The notes beneath the pieces are model-generated. The model was not told where the DNA came from. It worked only from the letters and a program-made list of their open reading frames with translations, and searched no databases. Both the position numbers and the translations under genes were made by a program. Shown in pieces: positions 13,776 through 20,557 of a DNA stretch of 20,731 bases (positions are counted from its first letter, which is position 1; the number at the start of each line of letters is the position of its first letter). The stretch covers positions 1-20,731 of the forward strand of contig DYDC01000012.1 in NCBI GenBank assembly GCA_020718125.1, in the 5' to 3' direction. Origin of the DNA: Methylacidiphilum sp. GTDB lineage: Bacteria; Verrucomicrobiota; Verrucomicrobiia; CAIQCK01.

Positions 13776-15511
13776 GTTCCCACATGGAACAAAAGCTCGC
13801 GGCTTTCTCGAACCTTGTCGAGATCGCGGCGGCCATCAACTCCAGCCTCGACCCGGACGACGTCCTGCCGAACATCCTCAACATGGCGCAGCGCGTCATG
13901 AACGCCGCCGCCGCCAGCGTCGCCATTGTGGACGAGGCCACCGGTGAACTGGTCTATGCCGTCGCCACCGGCGAACACGGCCAGAAGGTCAAGGAAGGCA
14001 TCCGTCTCAAGATCGGCCCCAACAGCATCGCCGGCTGGGTCGCCCAGAACGGCCAGCCCCTCGTCCTCACCGACGTCGCCAACGACCCGAGGTTCAACCT
14101 CGCTGCTGCCAAAAACATCGGCATGATTCCCCGCACGATGGTCTGCGTGCCGATGAAGGCCCGCGGCAACGTCATCGGCATCCTCCAGGCGATCGATTCC
14201 CGGCACAAGGAAGTCTTCGACCAGGACGATGGAGAGTTCTTCCTCGCCTTCGCCAACCTCGCCGCCACCGCCATCCAGAACGCCCGCCTCCACAAGGCCG
14301 CCCTCAAACAGCAACGGCAGAGCCAGGAGCGCGAGATCGCCCGACAGATCCAACTCGGATTCCTGCCCAAAGAGATGCCGGCCATCCCCGGCATCAGCGT
14401 CGCTGGCTACTACGAACCGGCCCTCGACCTCGGCGGCGACTTCTACGATGTCGTGCAAGTGTCGCCAACCCGGGTCGCGCTCCTCGTCGGCGATGTCACC
14501 GGCAAGGGCCTCGCCTCCTCGCTCCACATGGTCCGCTGTCTCTTCGGCGCGCGCCGCTATGCGAGCGCCGGCACGTCGCCCGCCCAAGCCCTCGCCGAGA
14601 TCAACGACACTCTCGCAAGCGAATCCGCCGCCGACATGGCCGCCGCGATGGCGGCCAACCAGACGCCACGCACCCCCATCTTCCTCGGCCTGCTCTATGC
14701 CACGCTCGACATCGTGACCGGCGAGTTGCGCTACGCCAACGCCGGCATGCCCGACCCGATCCTGTTCGCCGATGGCAAAAGCGAGACCCTCGGCGGCAGC
14801 GGCGGCCCGTCGCTCGGCATGGTGCCCGGCATGACGTTCGGCGAAGGCGTCCGCACTCTCACCGGCGTCGAGACGCTGCTCATGTTCACCGACGGCCTCA
14901 GCGAGGCGCGCAACATCGGCGCGACAGAGTTCGGCTACGAGCGCATCGGCAGCGCGCTTGCCGCCGGCCACACCACCGCCGCCGAGGCCGTCCGCGCCGT
15001 GGCCGAGAGTGTCATGCACTTCATGGGCAGCGCCACCCGGCACGACGACCTGACCTTCCTGGCCATGAAACACGACACCGCCGAGGCCGCCAAGGGGGTG
15101 CCGAAGCCGGACATCCGGTCCATCACCATCAAAAGCCATCCCCGCGAGCTTGGCCAGATGCGCGCGTTCGTCCGCGACACCCTGGCCCGCACGCCGCTTT
15201 CCGAAGAGACCGCCTTCAACATGGTGCTGGCTGTGGACGAAGCCTGTGCCAACATCATCCGCCACGCCTACAAGAACGACCACACCCAGGACATCATCAT
15301 CCGCACCGAACTGACCCCCTCCGCGCTGGAATTCCGGCTGCGCGATTTTGGCAAACAAGCCGACCCGGCCTCATTCAAGTCGCGCGATCTTGACCACGTC
15401 CGTCCCGGCGGCCTCGGCTGCTACTTCATCGCCAAAGTCTTCGACACCGTCGAATACAACACCCGGTTTGACAAAGGCACCGAGTTGCGGCTGGTGAAAC
15501 AACTGGCGTAA
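13772..15511 (+). CDS. GAF-PP2C(SpoIIE)-HATPase fusion: partner-switching phosphatase/kinase
   Basis: 579 residues with three domains. GAF sensor, about 10-172 (AGWVAQNGQPLVLTDVANDPRF, CVPMKARGNVIGILQAID). SpoIIE/RsbU-type PP2C phosphatase, about 185-435, with metal ligands in GGDFYD (Asp223, Asp226), GDVTGKG (Asp241), FTDGLSEA (Asp374) and HDDLTF (Asp425/426). C-terminal RsbW/SpoIIAB-like histidine-kinase-type ATPase, about 448-579, with N-box DEACANIIRHAY (489-500), G1 DFG (525-527) and GGLG (546-549). Such proteins remove (PP2C) or add (HATPase) phosphate on the serine of STAS proteins in response to a signal sensed by GAF. The STAS protein at 10502 is the evident partner. The start overlaps the mlaD stop. 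The last 25 bases of the gene (15486-15510) are repeated at 20451-20475, across the R-M cassette. Confidence 0.93.
   Translation: MSSHMEQKLAAFSNLVEIAAAINSSLDPDDVLPNILNMAQRVMNAAAASVAIVDEATGELVYAVATGEHGQKVKEGIRLKIGPNSIAGWVAQNGQPLVLTDVANDPRFNLAAAKNIGMIPRTMVCVPMKARGNVIGILQAIDSRHKEVFDQDDGEFFLAFANLAATAIQNARLHKAALKQQRQSQEREIARQIQLGFLPKEMPAIPGISVAGYYEPALDLGGDFYDVVQVSPTRVALLVGDVTGKGLASSLHMVRCLFGARRYASAGTSPAQALAEINDTLASESAADMAAAMAANQTPRTPIFLGLLYATLDIVTGELRYANAGMPDPILFADGKSETLGGSGGPSLGMVPGMTFGEGVRTLTGVETLLMFTDGLSEARNIGATEFGYERIGSALAAGHTTAAEAVRAVAESVMHFMGSATRHDDLTFLAMKHDTAEAAKGVPKPDIRSITIKSHPRELGQMRAFVRDTLARTPLSEETAFNMVLAVDEACANIIRHAYKNDHTQDIIIRTELTPSALEFRLRDFGKQADPASFKSRDLDHVRPGGLGCYFIAKVFDTVEYNTRFDKGTELRLVKQLA
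15486..15510 (+). repeat. Left 25-bp direct repeat (3' end of phosphatase gene)
   Basis: Starts TGCGGCTGGTG and ends ACTGGCGTA. It encodes the final RLVKQLA of the phosphatase, up to the first two bases of its TAA stop. It is identical over 25 bases to 20451-20475; the flanking bases differ on both sides. Likely one boundary of an inserted cassette. Confidence 0.85.
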
Positions 15512-15512
15512 A

Positions 15513-15645
15513 CTGTAGCGGCGGTCTCTGACCGCCGGATGATGGCATCAACTGGGAGCGGCGACTTTCCAGTCGCCGAACCAGCATTGGGCGACAGGAA
15601 TGTCGCCCCTCCCAGTTATTCGGCGGTCGGAGACCGCCGCTACAG
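15513..15645. repeat. 133-bp nested palindromic element
   Basis: The outer arms (15513-15537 and 15621-15645) start CTGTAGCGGCGGTC and are inverted copies matching at 24 of 25 bases; each arm can itself fold (CGGCGGTC/GACCGCCG). An inner pair, AACTGGGAG (15550-15558) and CTCCCAGTT (15609-15617), encloses two hairpins. The first is GGCGACT-TTCC-AGTCGCC (15560-15577), the second GGGCGACA-GGAA-TGTCGCCC (15589-15608). The whole could form a large cruciform or branched RNA. It looks like a dispersed non-coding repeat (MITE- or REP-like). Being just after the operon, it may also serve as a terminator. No target-site duplication was seen directly around it. Confidence 0.85.
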
Positions 15646-15757
15646 CCCCGAAAGCGCCTGCTCGCGATGACTATCGGAGTTCGGGGTTGTCGCTGACTGC
15701 CGTTTTGACAATCCGCATTCCGCAATCGGCTAACGCTCCTTACCCAGCAAAATCTCC

Positions 15758-15786
15758 GTGACCCGTTCGCCGCACGGCGATATGCT
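15758..15786 (+). promoter_or_regulatory. Putative promoter of the R-M operon
   Basis: GTGACC (15758-15763), 17 bases, TATGCT (15781-15786). ATG 15794 follows 7 bases after the -10 box, which would give a leaderless transcript and supports that start over GTG 15758 and ATG 15782. A better -35 (TTGACA, 15705-15710) lies upstream but lacks a well-placed -10. Confidence 0.4.
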
Positions 15787-15793
15787 CGCCGCG

Positions 15794-16450
15794 ATGGAGA
15801 GCCAGGTCATTTCCAAACAGCGTGTTGCGGACCATGGCGAGGTGTTGACCGGCAGGCGCGAGGTCAACGCCATGCTCGACCTCGTGAAGCAGGAAACGGA
15901 ACGGATCGAGTCCCGCTTCCTCGAACAGGCGTGCGGGAACGGGAACTTCCTCACCGAAATCATGGAGCGGAAGCTCCGCGTCGTCGAAAAGCGCTACGGA
16001 AAAGCCCAACTCGACTACGAACGCAACGCGATTCTTGCCGCCTCCTCGATCTACGGGATTGATATTCTTGAAGACAACGTCGAGCAGTGCCGGCGCCGGC
16101 TCTTCGGTGTTTTTGAGTGGAACTACACGCGGCTGTTCGAGAACAAAGCCAAGAACAAGTGCCGTGAGGCCGTCCGGTTCATCCTCGAACGCAACATCAT
16201 CTGGGGCGACGCCCTGACGCTCAAGACCGTGGGCGAGAAGCCGGGATACATCGCGTTCTCGGAGTGGTCGCCGGTCAACGGCAGCATGCTGAAGCGTCGC
16301 GATTTTACTTTCCACAGTTTGCTAAGCCACGAAGGAATGAAGGAACTGCCGCTCTTTTCCGACCTCGGCGAAGACGCGTTTATCCCGACGCCGGTGAAGG
16401 AGTATCCGCCGACACATTTCATGGAGGTTGCCGATGTCCACAAGCAGTAG
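15794..16450 (+). CDS. Methyltransferase-like R-M subunit with SAM motif but no NPPY
   Basis: 218 residues. The N-terminus (SKQRVADHGEVLTGRREVNAMLDLV) resembles the region before the SAM-binding domain of Eco57I-type and type I DNA methyltransferases. Motif I is FLEQACGNGNFLTEI (a Gln replaces the usual Pro), and IYGIDILEDNVEQCR is the acidic SAM-binding loop. No [ND]PPY/F catalytic motif follows; the later part (NIIWGDALTLK, SEWSPVNGSMLKRRDFTF) does not restore one. It is therefore a SAM-fold subunit that probably cannot methylate alone. The next gene, in another frame and overlapping by 17 bases, encodes a methyltransferase with its own motif I and NPPY. Hence this is not simply one frameshifted enzyme, and a two-subunit enzyme is likely. 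ATG 15794 was chosen from promoter spacing; ATG 15782 is possible. Confidence 0.8.
   Translation: MESQVISKQRVADHGEVLTGRREVNAMLDLVKQETERIESRFLEQACGNGNFLTEIMERKLRVVEKRYGKAQLDYERNAILAASSIYGIDILEDNVEQCRRRLFGVFEWNYTRLFENKAKNKCREAVRFILERNIIWGDALTLKTVGEKPGYIAFSEWSPVNGSMLKRRDFTFHSLLSHEGMKELPLFSDLGEDAFIPTPVKEYPPTHFMEVADVHKQ
16423..16427 (+). promoter_or_regulatory. Strong ribosome binding site inside the upstream gene
   Basis: GGAGG lies 6 bases before ATG 16434 and within the last codons of the first methyltransferase-like gene. It fixes the start of the second methyltransferase and indicates independent but coupled translation. Confidence 0.7.
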
Positions 16451-17948
16451 CTACAACCCCGACGTTCTGACCTGCCTCGCAAATCTAAGCAGCGACGAGG
16501 TCTTCACGCCGCCGAAAGTCGCCAATCAGATTCTCGACATGTTGCCGGAAAGAATCTGGCGGGACAAGAACGCCAGATTTCTGGACCTCGCCTGCAAGTC
16601 CGGCGTGTTCCTGCGCGAGATTGTGAAGCGGCTCGACAAGGGATTGGAGAGGATCATCCCAGACCGGCAGAAGCGGTTGAACCACATCTTCCGAAACCAA
16701 GTGTTCGGCATCGGCATCACCGAGCTGACATCGCTTCTTTCCCGCCGGTCGGTCTATTGCTCCAAGAGCGCCAACGGCAAGTATTCCGTCTCTGAGTCCT
16801 TCGACAACCCCCAAGGGAACATCCGTTTGAAGCGGATCGCCCATTCCTGGGAGAAAGACCGGTGCGTTTTCTGCGGGGCGAGTCAGACCGAGTATGACCG
16901 CGGCAAAGAACTGGAAACGCACGCCTATGAATTCATCCACACCGAAAAGCCAGAGGAGATATTCAACATGAAATTCGACGTCATCGTCGGCAATCCGCCG
17001 TATCAACTGGGTTCGGATGGCGGCACTCGTGATATTCCCATCTACAACAAGTTCGTTGACCAGGCAAAGAAGCTGAACCCGCGCTTTCTTTCCATGATCA
17101 TCCCCTCACGTTGGATGGCCGGTGGACTGGGGCTGTCCGAGTTCCGCCGCACAATGCTCGAAGATAAACGAATCCGGAGGTTGGTGGACTACGAGCGAAT
17201 GGATCAGGTCTTCCCTGGAGTGGATTTCGAGGGGGGTGTCTGTTTCTTTCTATGGGACCGCGACAACGAGGGCGATTGTGCTGTAACCACGATCTGCGGG
17301 GACGAGACAGTCGGTCCAGTCCCGCGCGACTTGAGCGAGCACGACGTGTTCGTTCGAGACATCCGCGGGCTGAAGATTCTGCGAAAAGTCCAAAGCGCGA
17401 GTGAGGCATCAATCACCGACATCTTGTCTGTGGACAAGGAATTCGGTTGGACATCCAATTTTGAGGGCTTCCACGAGAAGCAACGGCCAAACGATGTCGC
17501 GCTCCACTATAACCGGAAGGGCAAGAGGCTTGTCGGCTGGATCAACCGTAAGGACGTTGATAAGAGCCCCCACCTCATTGACACGTGGAAGGTGATGGTC
17601 CCGCAAGCATACGGCGAGCGCGGCGCCCGTCCTGCGATGGTGCTCGGCCCCAGTTTCGTCGTCAGCTCGCCTTCGGTGTGCACGCAGACATTCCTGTTCT
17701 TCTATGTCAGCTCGAAAGCGAAGGCGAACAGCCTTAATAGTTACTTGCGCACTCGATTCTTTCGGTTTCTTGTCTCGCTGCGCAAAATCACCCAGCATGC
17801 CACACGCTCGACATACACATGGGTGCCGCAGCAGGCTTGGAACCGCACTTGGACTGATGAGGCGCTATACAAGAAATACGGGCTGACCGAAGACGACATC
17901 TCCTTTATCGAATCGAGGATTCGCCCGATGGGGGGGAATGATGAGTAA
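16434..17948 (+). CDS. Eco57I-type adenine-specific DNA methyltransferase
   Basis: 504 residues. Motif X-like VFTPPKVANQILDML comes near the start. Motif I is FLDLACKSGVFLREI (49-63; a Leu replaces the usual Pro), and the catalytic motif IV is VGNPPYQL (Asn187-Tyr190), typical of N6-adenine methylation. ITELTSLLSRRSVYC and a lone CVFCGA pair lie between. FLSMIIPSRWMAGGLGLSEFRRTML and VDFEGGVCFFLWDRDN are typical of the Eco57I family. The C-terminal half would hold target recognition, and WTDEALYKKYGLTEDDISFIESRI closes the protein. It presumably protects host DNA for this cassette. It overlaps the previous gene by 17 bases and the next by about 10, so all three are co-expressed. No nuclease motif is seen in this protein, so cleavage must come from the next one. 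Confidence 0.9.
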   Translation: MSTSSSYNPDVLTCLANLSSDEVFTPPKVANQILDMLPERIWRDKNARFLDLACKSGVFLREIVKRLDKGLERIIPDRQKRLNHIFRNQVFGIGITELTSLLSRRSVYCSKSANGKYSVSESFDNPQGNIRLKRIAHSWEKDRCVFCGASQTEYDRGKELETHAYEFIHTEKPEEIFNMKFDVIVGNPPYQLGSDGGTRDIPIYNKFVDQAKKLNPRFLSMIIPSRWMAGGLGLSEFRRTMLEDKRIRRLVDYERMDQVFPGVDFEGGVCFFLWDRDNEGDCAVTTICGDETVGPVPRDLSEHDVFVRDIRGLKILRKVQSASEASITDILSVDKEFGWTSNFEGFHEKQRPNDVALHYNRKGKRLVGWINRKDVDKSPHLIDTWKVMVPQAYGERGARPAMVLGPSFVVSSPSVCTQTFLFFYVSSKAKANSLNSYLRTRFFRFLVSLRKITQHATRSTYTWVPQQAWNRTWTDEALYKKYGLTEDDISFIESRIRPMGGNDE

Positions 17949-20526
17949 GGAGTTCTTTCCGCCACGGCCCGAATCGAAGCCCACGATCTACGCCTACGAG
18001 GACACTAACCCGCAGTATGCTGGGTTGCTCAAGGTGGGCTACACCACTCGCACGGCGAAAGAGCGGCTGGACGACATCTACAACATCAAGATGCCCGGCA
18101 AGCCGCCCTACCGCATTGTGCTCGAAGAGCCAGCGATGCGGGGTGATGGCACGGTGTTCACGGATCATGACGTTCACCGGATGCTGCGGATTAACGGGGT
18201 GAAGAATCCAGAAGGTGAGTGGTTCCGTTGCTCGCTTGCGCAAGTGAAGGCGGCAGTCATCGCGGTTAGAACCGGACAACTCAACGAGGAGAACCGCTCG
18301 CTAGATTTTAGGATGAGGCCGGAACAAGAGGCGGCGGTGGCGAAGACAGCCGCCTACTTCAAGAGCTTCAAGAGAGAGAATAGGGGCAAACCGCCGCACT
18401 TTCTTTGGAACGCGAAGATGCGGTTCGGCAAGACGTTTGCGGCCTACCAACTGGCCTTGAAGATGGGCTGGCGCAAGGTGCTGGTGCTGACGTTCAAGCC
18501 GGCGGTGCAAAGCGCATGGGAAGAGGACTTGAAATGCCACGTTGATTTCCGGGGCTGGCAGTTTATCAAGCCGGGCGGCTTGTCGTATGAGGAAGCGGAC
18601 AAGAAGAAACCGTTCGTCTGTTTCGGCTCGTTTCAGGACTATCTCGGCAGGAACACCAGCACTGGCGGCATCAAGACCAAGAACGAATGGGTGCATGTTA
18701 TCAACTGGGACTGCGTGATTCTGGACGAATATCACTACGGCGCATGGCGCGAGAACGCGAAGGAGCTTTTCGAGGCGGAAGACAAGAAAGAAGTCGAGTT
18801 CGGCGAAGGCGAGGGCATCGAAGACTTCGACGAAGACATCATGCCCATCACAACGGGCGGCTATCTCTACCTGTCCGGCACGCCGTTCCGGGCGATTGCC
18901 TCGGGCGAGTTCATCGAGGAGCAGATATTCAACTGGACGTATTCGGACGAGCAGCGGGAGAAGCAGGAATGGAAAGGCCCGGACAACCCATATTTGGCGC
19001 TTCCGCGCATGGTCTTGCTGACCTACCAACTGCCCGACGCCATCCGCGAAATCGCCTTGCAGGGGGAGTTCAACGAATTCGATCTCAATGTTTTCTTTTC
19101 CGCGTCAGGCGTTGGCGAGAATGCGAAGTTCGCCTACGAAGACGAAGTCCAGAAGTGGCTGGACTTGATCCGCGGGGCGTTCATGGCGACGAGCGTTGAC
19201 AATCTCAAACTCGGCGCGCAGAAACCGCCGATGCCGTTTTCGGATGCGCGGCTGCTGAATCTGCTGTCGCACACGTTTTGGTTTCTGCCGAGCGTCGCCT
19301 CGTGTCATGCCATGCGGAATCTGATGGCGAAGAAACAGAACCGCTTTTACCACGACTACCAAATCATTGTGGCGGCGGGCGGCGCGGCGGGGATTGGGGT
19401 TGAGGCTTTGCCGCCGGTGCTGGAGGGGATGGATGACCCGCTGAAAACGAAGACGATTACTCTCTCCTGCGGAAAGCTGACGACCGGCGTGACGGTCAGG
19501 CCGTGGACGGGGATTCTCATGCTGCGGAATTCATCCAGCCCGGAAACCTATTTTCAGGCGGCGTTCCGCGTGCAATCGCCGTGGACGATCCGGAATCCCG
19601 ACAGCGCGTCACCGAACAAGGAACAGATCATCAAGGAGGAGTGCTACGTCTTTGACTTCGCGCCGGACCGGGCGTTGCGGCAAATCGCCGACTACAGTTG
19701 CCGGCTGAACGTCAACGAGTCCAATCCCGAAAAGAAAGTAAAGGAGTTCATCAGCTTCCTGCCGGTGCTGGCCTATGACGGCAGTTCGATGAAACAGATA
19801 GACGCGGCGGGCATCCTCGACATGGCGATGAGCGGGACCACCGCAACGCTGCTGGCGCGGCGCTGGGAGAGCGCGTTGCTGGTGAACGTGGACAACGGAA
19901 CGCTGCAACGGCTCATGGACAACAAGGCGGCGATGGATGCTCTGATGAGCATCGAGGGCTTCCGAAGTCTGAATCAGGAGATCGAGACGATCATCAACAA
20001 ATCGGAGTCGGTGAAGAAGGCGCGCAAAGAAGCGAATGATGAAGACATGTCGGCGAAGGAGAAGAAGAAGCTGACGGAGGAGGAGAAGGAATACAAGAGT
20101 CTGCGGAAACAGATTCAGGAAAAGCTCATCAAGTTCGCAACGCGGGTGCCGGTGTTCATGTATCTGACCGACTACCGCGAGCGCTGCCTGAAAGATGTCA
20201 TCACTCAACTGGAGCCGGGCTTGTTCATGAAAGTCACCGGCTTGACGGTGAAAGACTTTGAACTCCTCGTCAGCATCGGCGTCTTCAACAGTGCCCTGAT
20301 GAATGACGCGGTGTTCAAGTTCAAACGCTACGAGGATGCCAGCCTCAGCTACACCGGCATCAACAAGCACGAAGGGGAGGACATCGGCCTCTACGACACG
20401 GTGCTGACGCGGCAGGATGCGGGGAAAGTGTTTGAGAATGTGCCCGCTGATGCGGCTGGTGAAACAACTGGCGTAGCAAAGCCTGCTGTCATCCGTCCCT
20501 GCCGCCGCCCTTCGTCGCAATGTTGA
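17938..20526 (+). CDS. GIY-YIG (T5orf172/MUG113-type) nuclease domain fused to an SF2 helicase: restriction subunit
   Basis: 862 residues. Residues about 15-115 resemble the T5orf172/MUG113 branch of GIY-YIG nucleases: IYAYE, GLLKVGYTTRTAKERL, FTDHDVHRMLR and a GEWFRCS block holding the expected Glu. An SF2 helicase follows: motif I KMRFGKT (160-166), motif II LDEYH (262-266), motif III LSGTPF (312-317), and a late SSPETYFQAAFRVQSPW block near motif VI. A Lys/Glu-rich coiled coil spans about 690-735, followed by a C-terminal domain (MYLTDYRERCLKDVI, FMKVTGLTVKDFELLVSIGVFNSALMNDAVFKFKRYE). The architecture suggests DNA translocation followed by cleavage. ATG 17941 is an equally good start, 4 bases after a six-G run. 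The last 25 or so residues (from ADAAGETTG) come from the direct repeat read in another frame and the sequence beyond it, so the natural C-terminus may have been replaced. Confidence 0.85.
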   Translation: MMSKEFFPPRPESKPTIYAYEDTNPQYAGLLKVGYTTRTAKERLDDIYNIKMPGKPPYRIVLEEPAMRGDGTVFTDHDVHRMLRINGVKNPEGEWFRCSLAQVKAAVIAVRTGQLNEENRSLDFRMRPEQEAAVAKTAAYFKSFKRENRGKPPHFLWNAKMRFGKTFAAYQLALKMGWRKVLVLTFKPAVQSAWEEDLKCHVDFRGWQFIKPGGLSYEEADKKKPFVCFGSFQDYLGRNTSTGGIKTKNEWVHVINWDCVILDEYHYGAWRENAKELFEAEDKKEVEFGEGEGIEDFDEDIMPITTGGYLYLSGTPFRAIASGEFIEEQIFNWTYSDEQREKQEWKGPDNPYLALPRMVLLTYQLPDAIREIALQGEFNEFDLNVFFSASGVGENAKFAYEDEVQKWLDLIRGAFMATSVDNLKLGAQKPPMPFSDARLLNLLSHTFWFLPSVASCHAMRNLMAKKQNRFYHDYQIIVAAGGAAGIGVEALPPVLEGMDDPLKTKTITLSCGKLTTGVTVRPWTGILMLRNSSSPETYFQAAFRVQSPWTIRNPDSASPNKEQIIKEECYVFDFAPDRALRQIADYSCRLNVNESNPEKKVKEFISFLPVLAYDGSSMKQIDAAGILDMAMSGTTATLLARRWESALLVNVDNGTLQRLMDNKAAMDALMSIEGFRSLNQEIETIINKSESVKKARKEANDEDMSAKEKKKLTEEEKEYKSLRKQIQEKLIKFATRVPVFMYLTDYRERCLKDVITQLEPGLFMKVTGLTVKDFELLVSIGVFNSALMNDAVFKFKRYEDASLSYTGINKHEGEDIGLYDTVLTRQDAGKVFENVPADAAGETTGVAKPAVIRPCRRPSSQC
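20451..20475 (+). repeat. Right 25-bp direct repeat
   Basis: Identical to 15486-15510. Here it is read in a different frame inside the helicase tail (DAAGETTGVA). In the phosphatase frame it would give RLVKQLA followed by TAG at 20474-20476. The two copies are 4965 bases apart. Confidence 0.85.
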
Positions 20527-20551
20527 CGCTGCCTGCCGCTTTGCCTACACT
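20523..20551 (+). promoter_or_regulatory. Sigma70-type promoter of the MmeI-like gene, probably leaderless
   Basis: TTGACG (20523-20528), 17 bases, TACACT (20546-20551). The start codon ATG 20558 comes 6 bases after the -10 box, where transcription should begin. The -35 overlaps the helicase stop codon. No Shine-Dalgarno sequence is present. Confidence 0.6.
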
Positions 20552-20557
20552 GCGCCC

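Larger units (their letters stand above)
15486..20475 (+). mobile_element. Candidate restriction-modification cassette bounded by 25-bp direct repeats
   Basis: About 5 kb lies between two perfect 25-bp copies of the end of the phosphatase gene. Inside are a nested palindrome at the left edge and three co-directional R-M genes. In the right copy the phosphatase frame would again read RLVKQLA and stop (TAG), so excision between the repeats would leave an intact gene. No integrase or transposase is inside the window; if one was used, it is elsewhere or acted in trans. Duplication by an att-like site or by recombination are both possible. Confidence 0.55.

Noticed and set aside
13496..15358. 620-codon minus-strand open frame opposite the phosphatase gene
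   Set aside because: Low-complexity Gly/Ala/Val/Asp-rich antisense frame; the plus strand carries a complete GAF-PP2C-HATPase protein.
15705..15710. Perfect -35 box TTGACA upstream of the R-M operon
   Set aside because: No good -10 at 16-18 bases; TAACGC lies at 20 bases. The GTGACC/TATGCT pair closer to ATG 15794 fits spacing better, though this box could still contribute.
15426..15725. 99-codon minus-strand frame across the nested palindrome
   Set aside because: The translation (PPNNWEGRHSCRP, RRLESRRSQ) is the sort of spurious peptide that palindromic repeats yield; no start signals and no other support.
15794..17948. The two methyltransferase genes as one gene split by a frameshift
   Set aside because: Each has its own SAM-binding motif I, and the second has its own ribosome site (GGAGG, 6-base spacing). 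The overlap is a normal operon junction.
15486..20475. Cassette as a classic transposon
   Set aside because: The ends are direct, not inverted, repeats; no transposase is present and a 25-bp duplication is too long for a usual target-site duplication. An att-like or recombination origin fits better.
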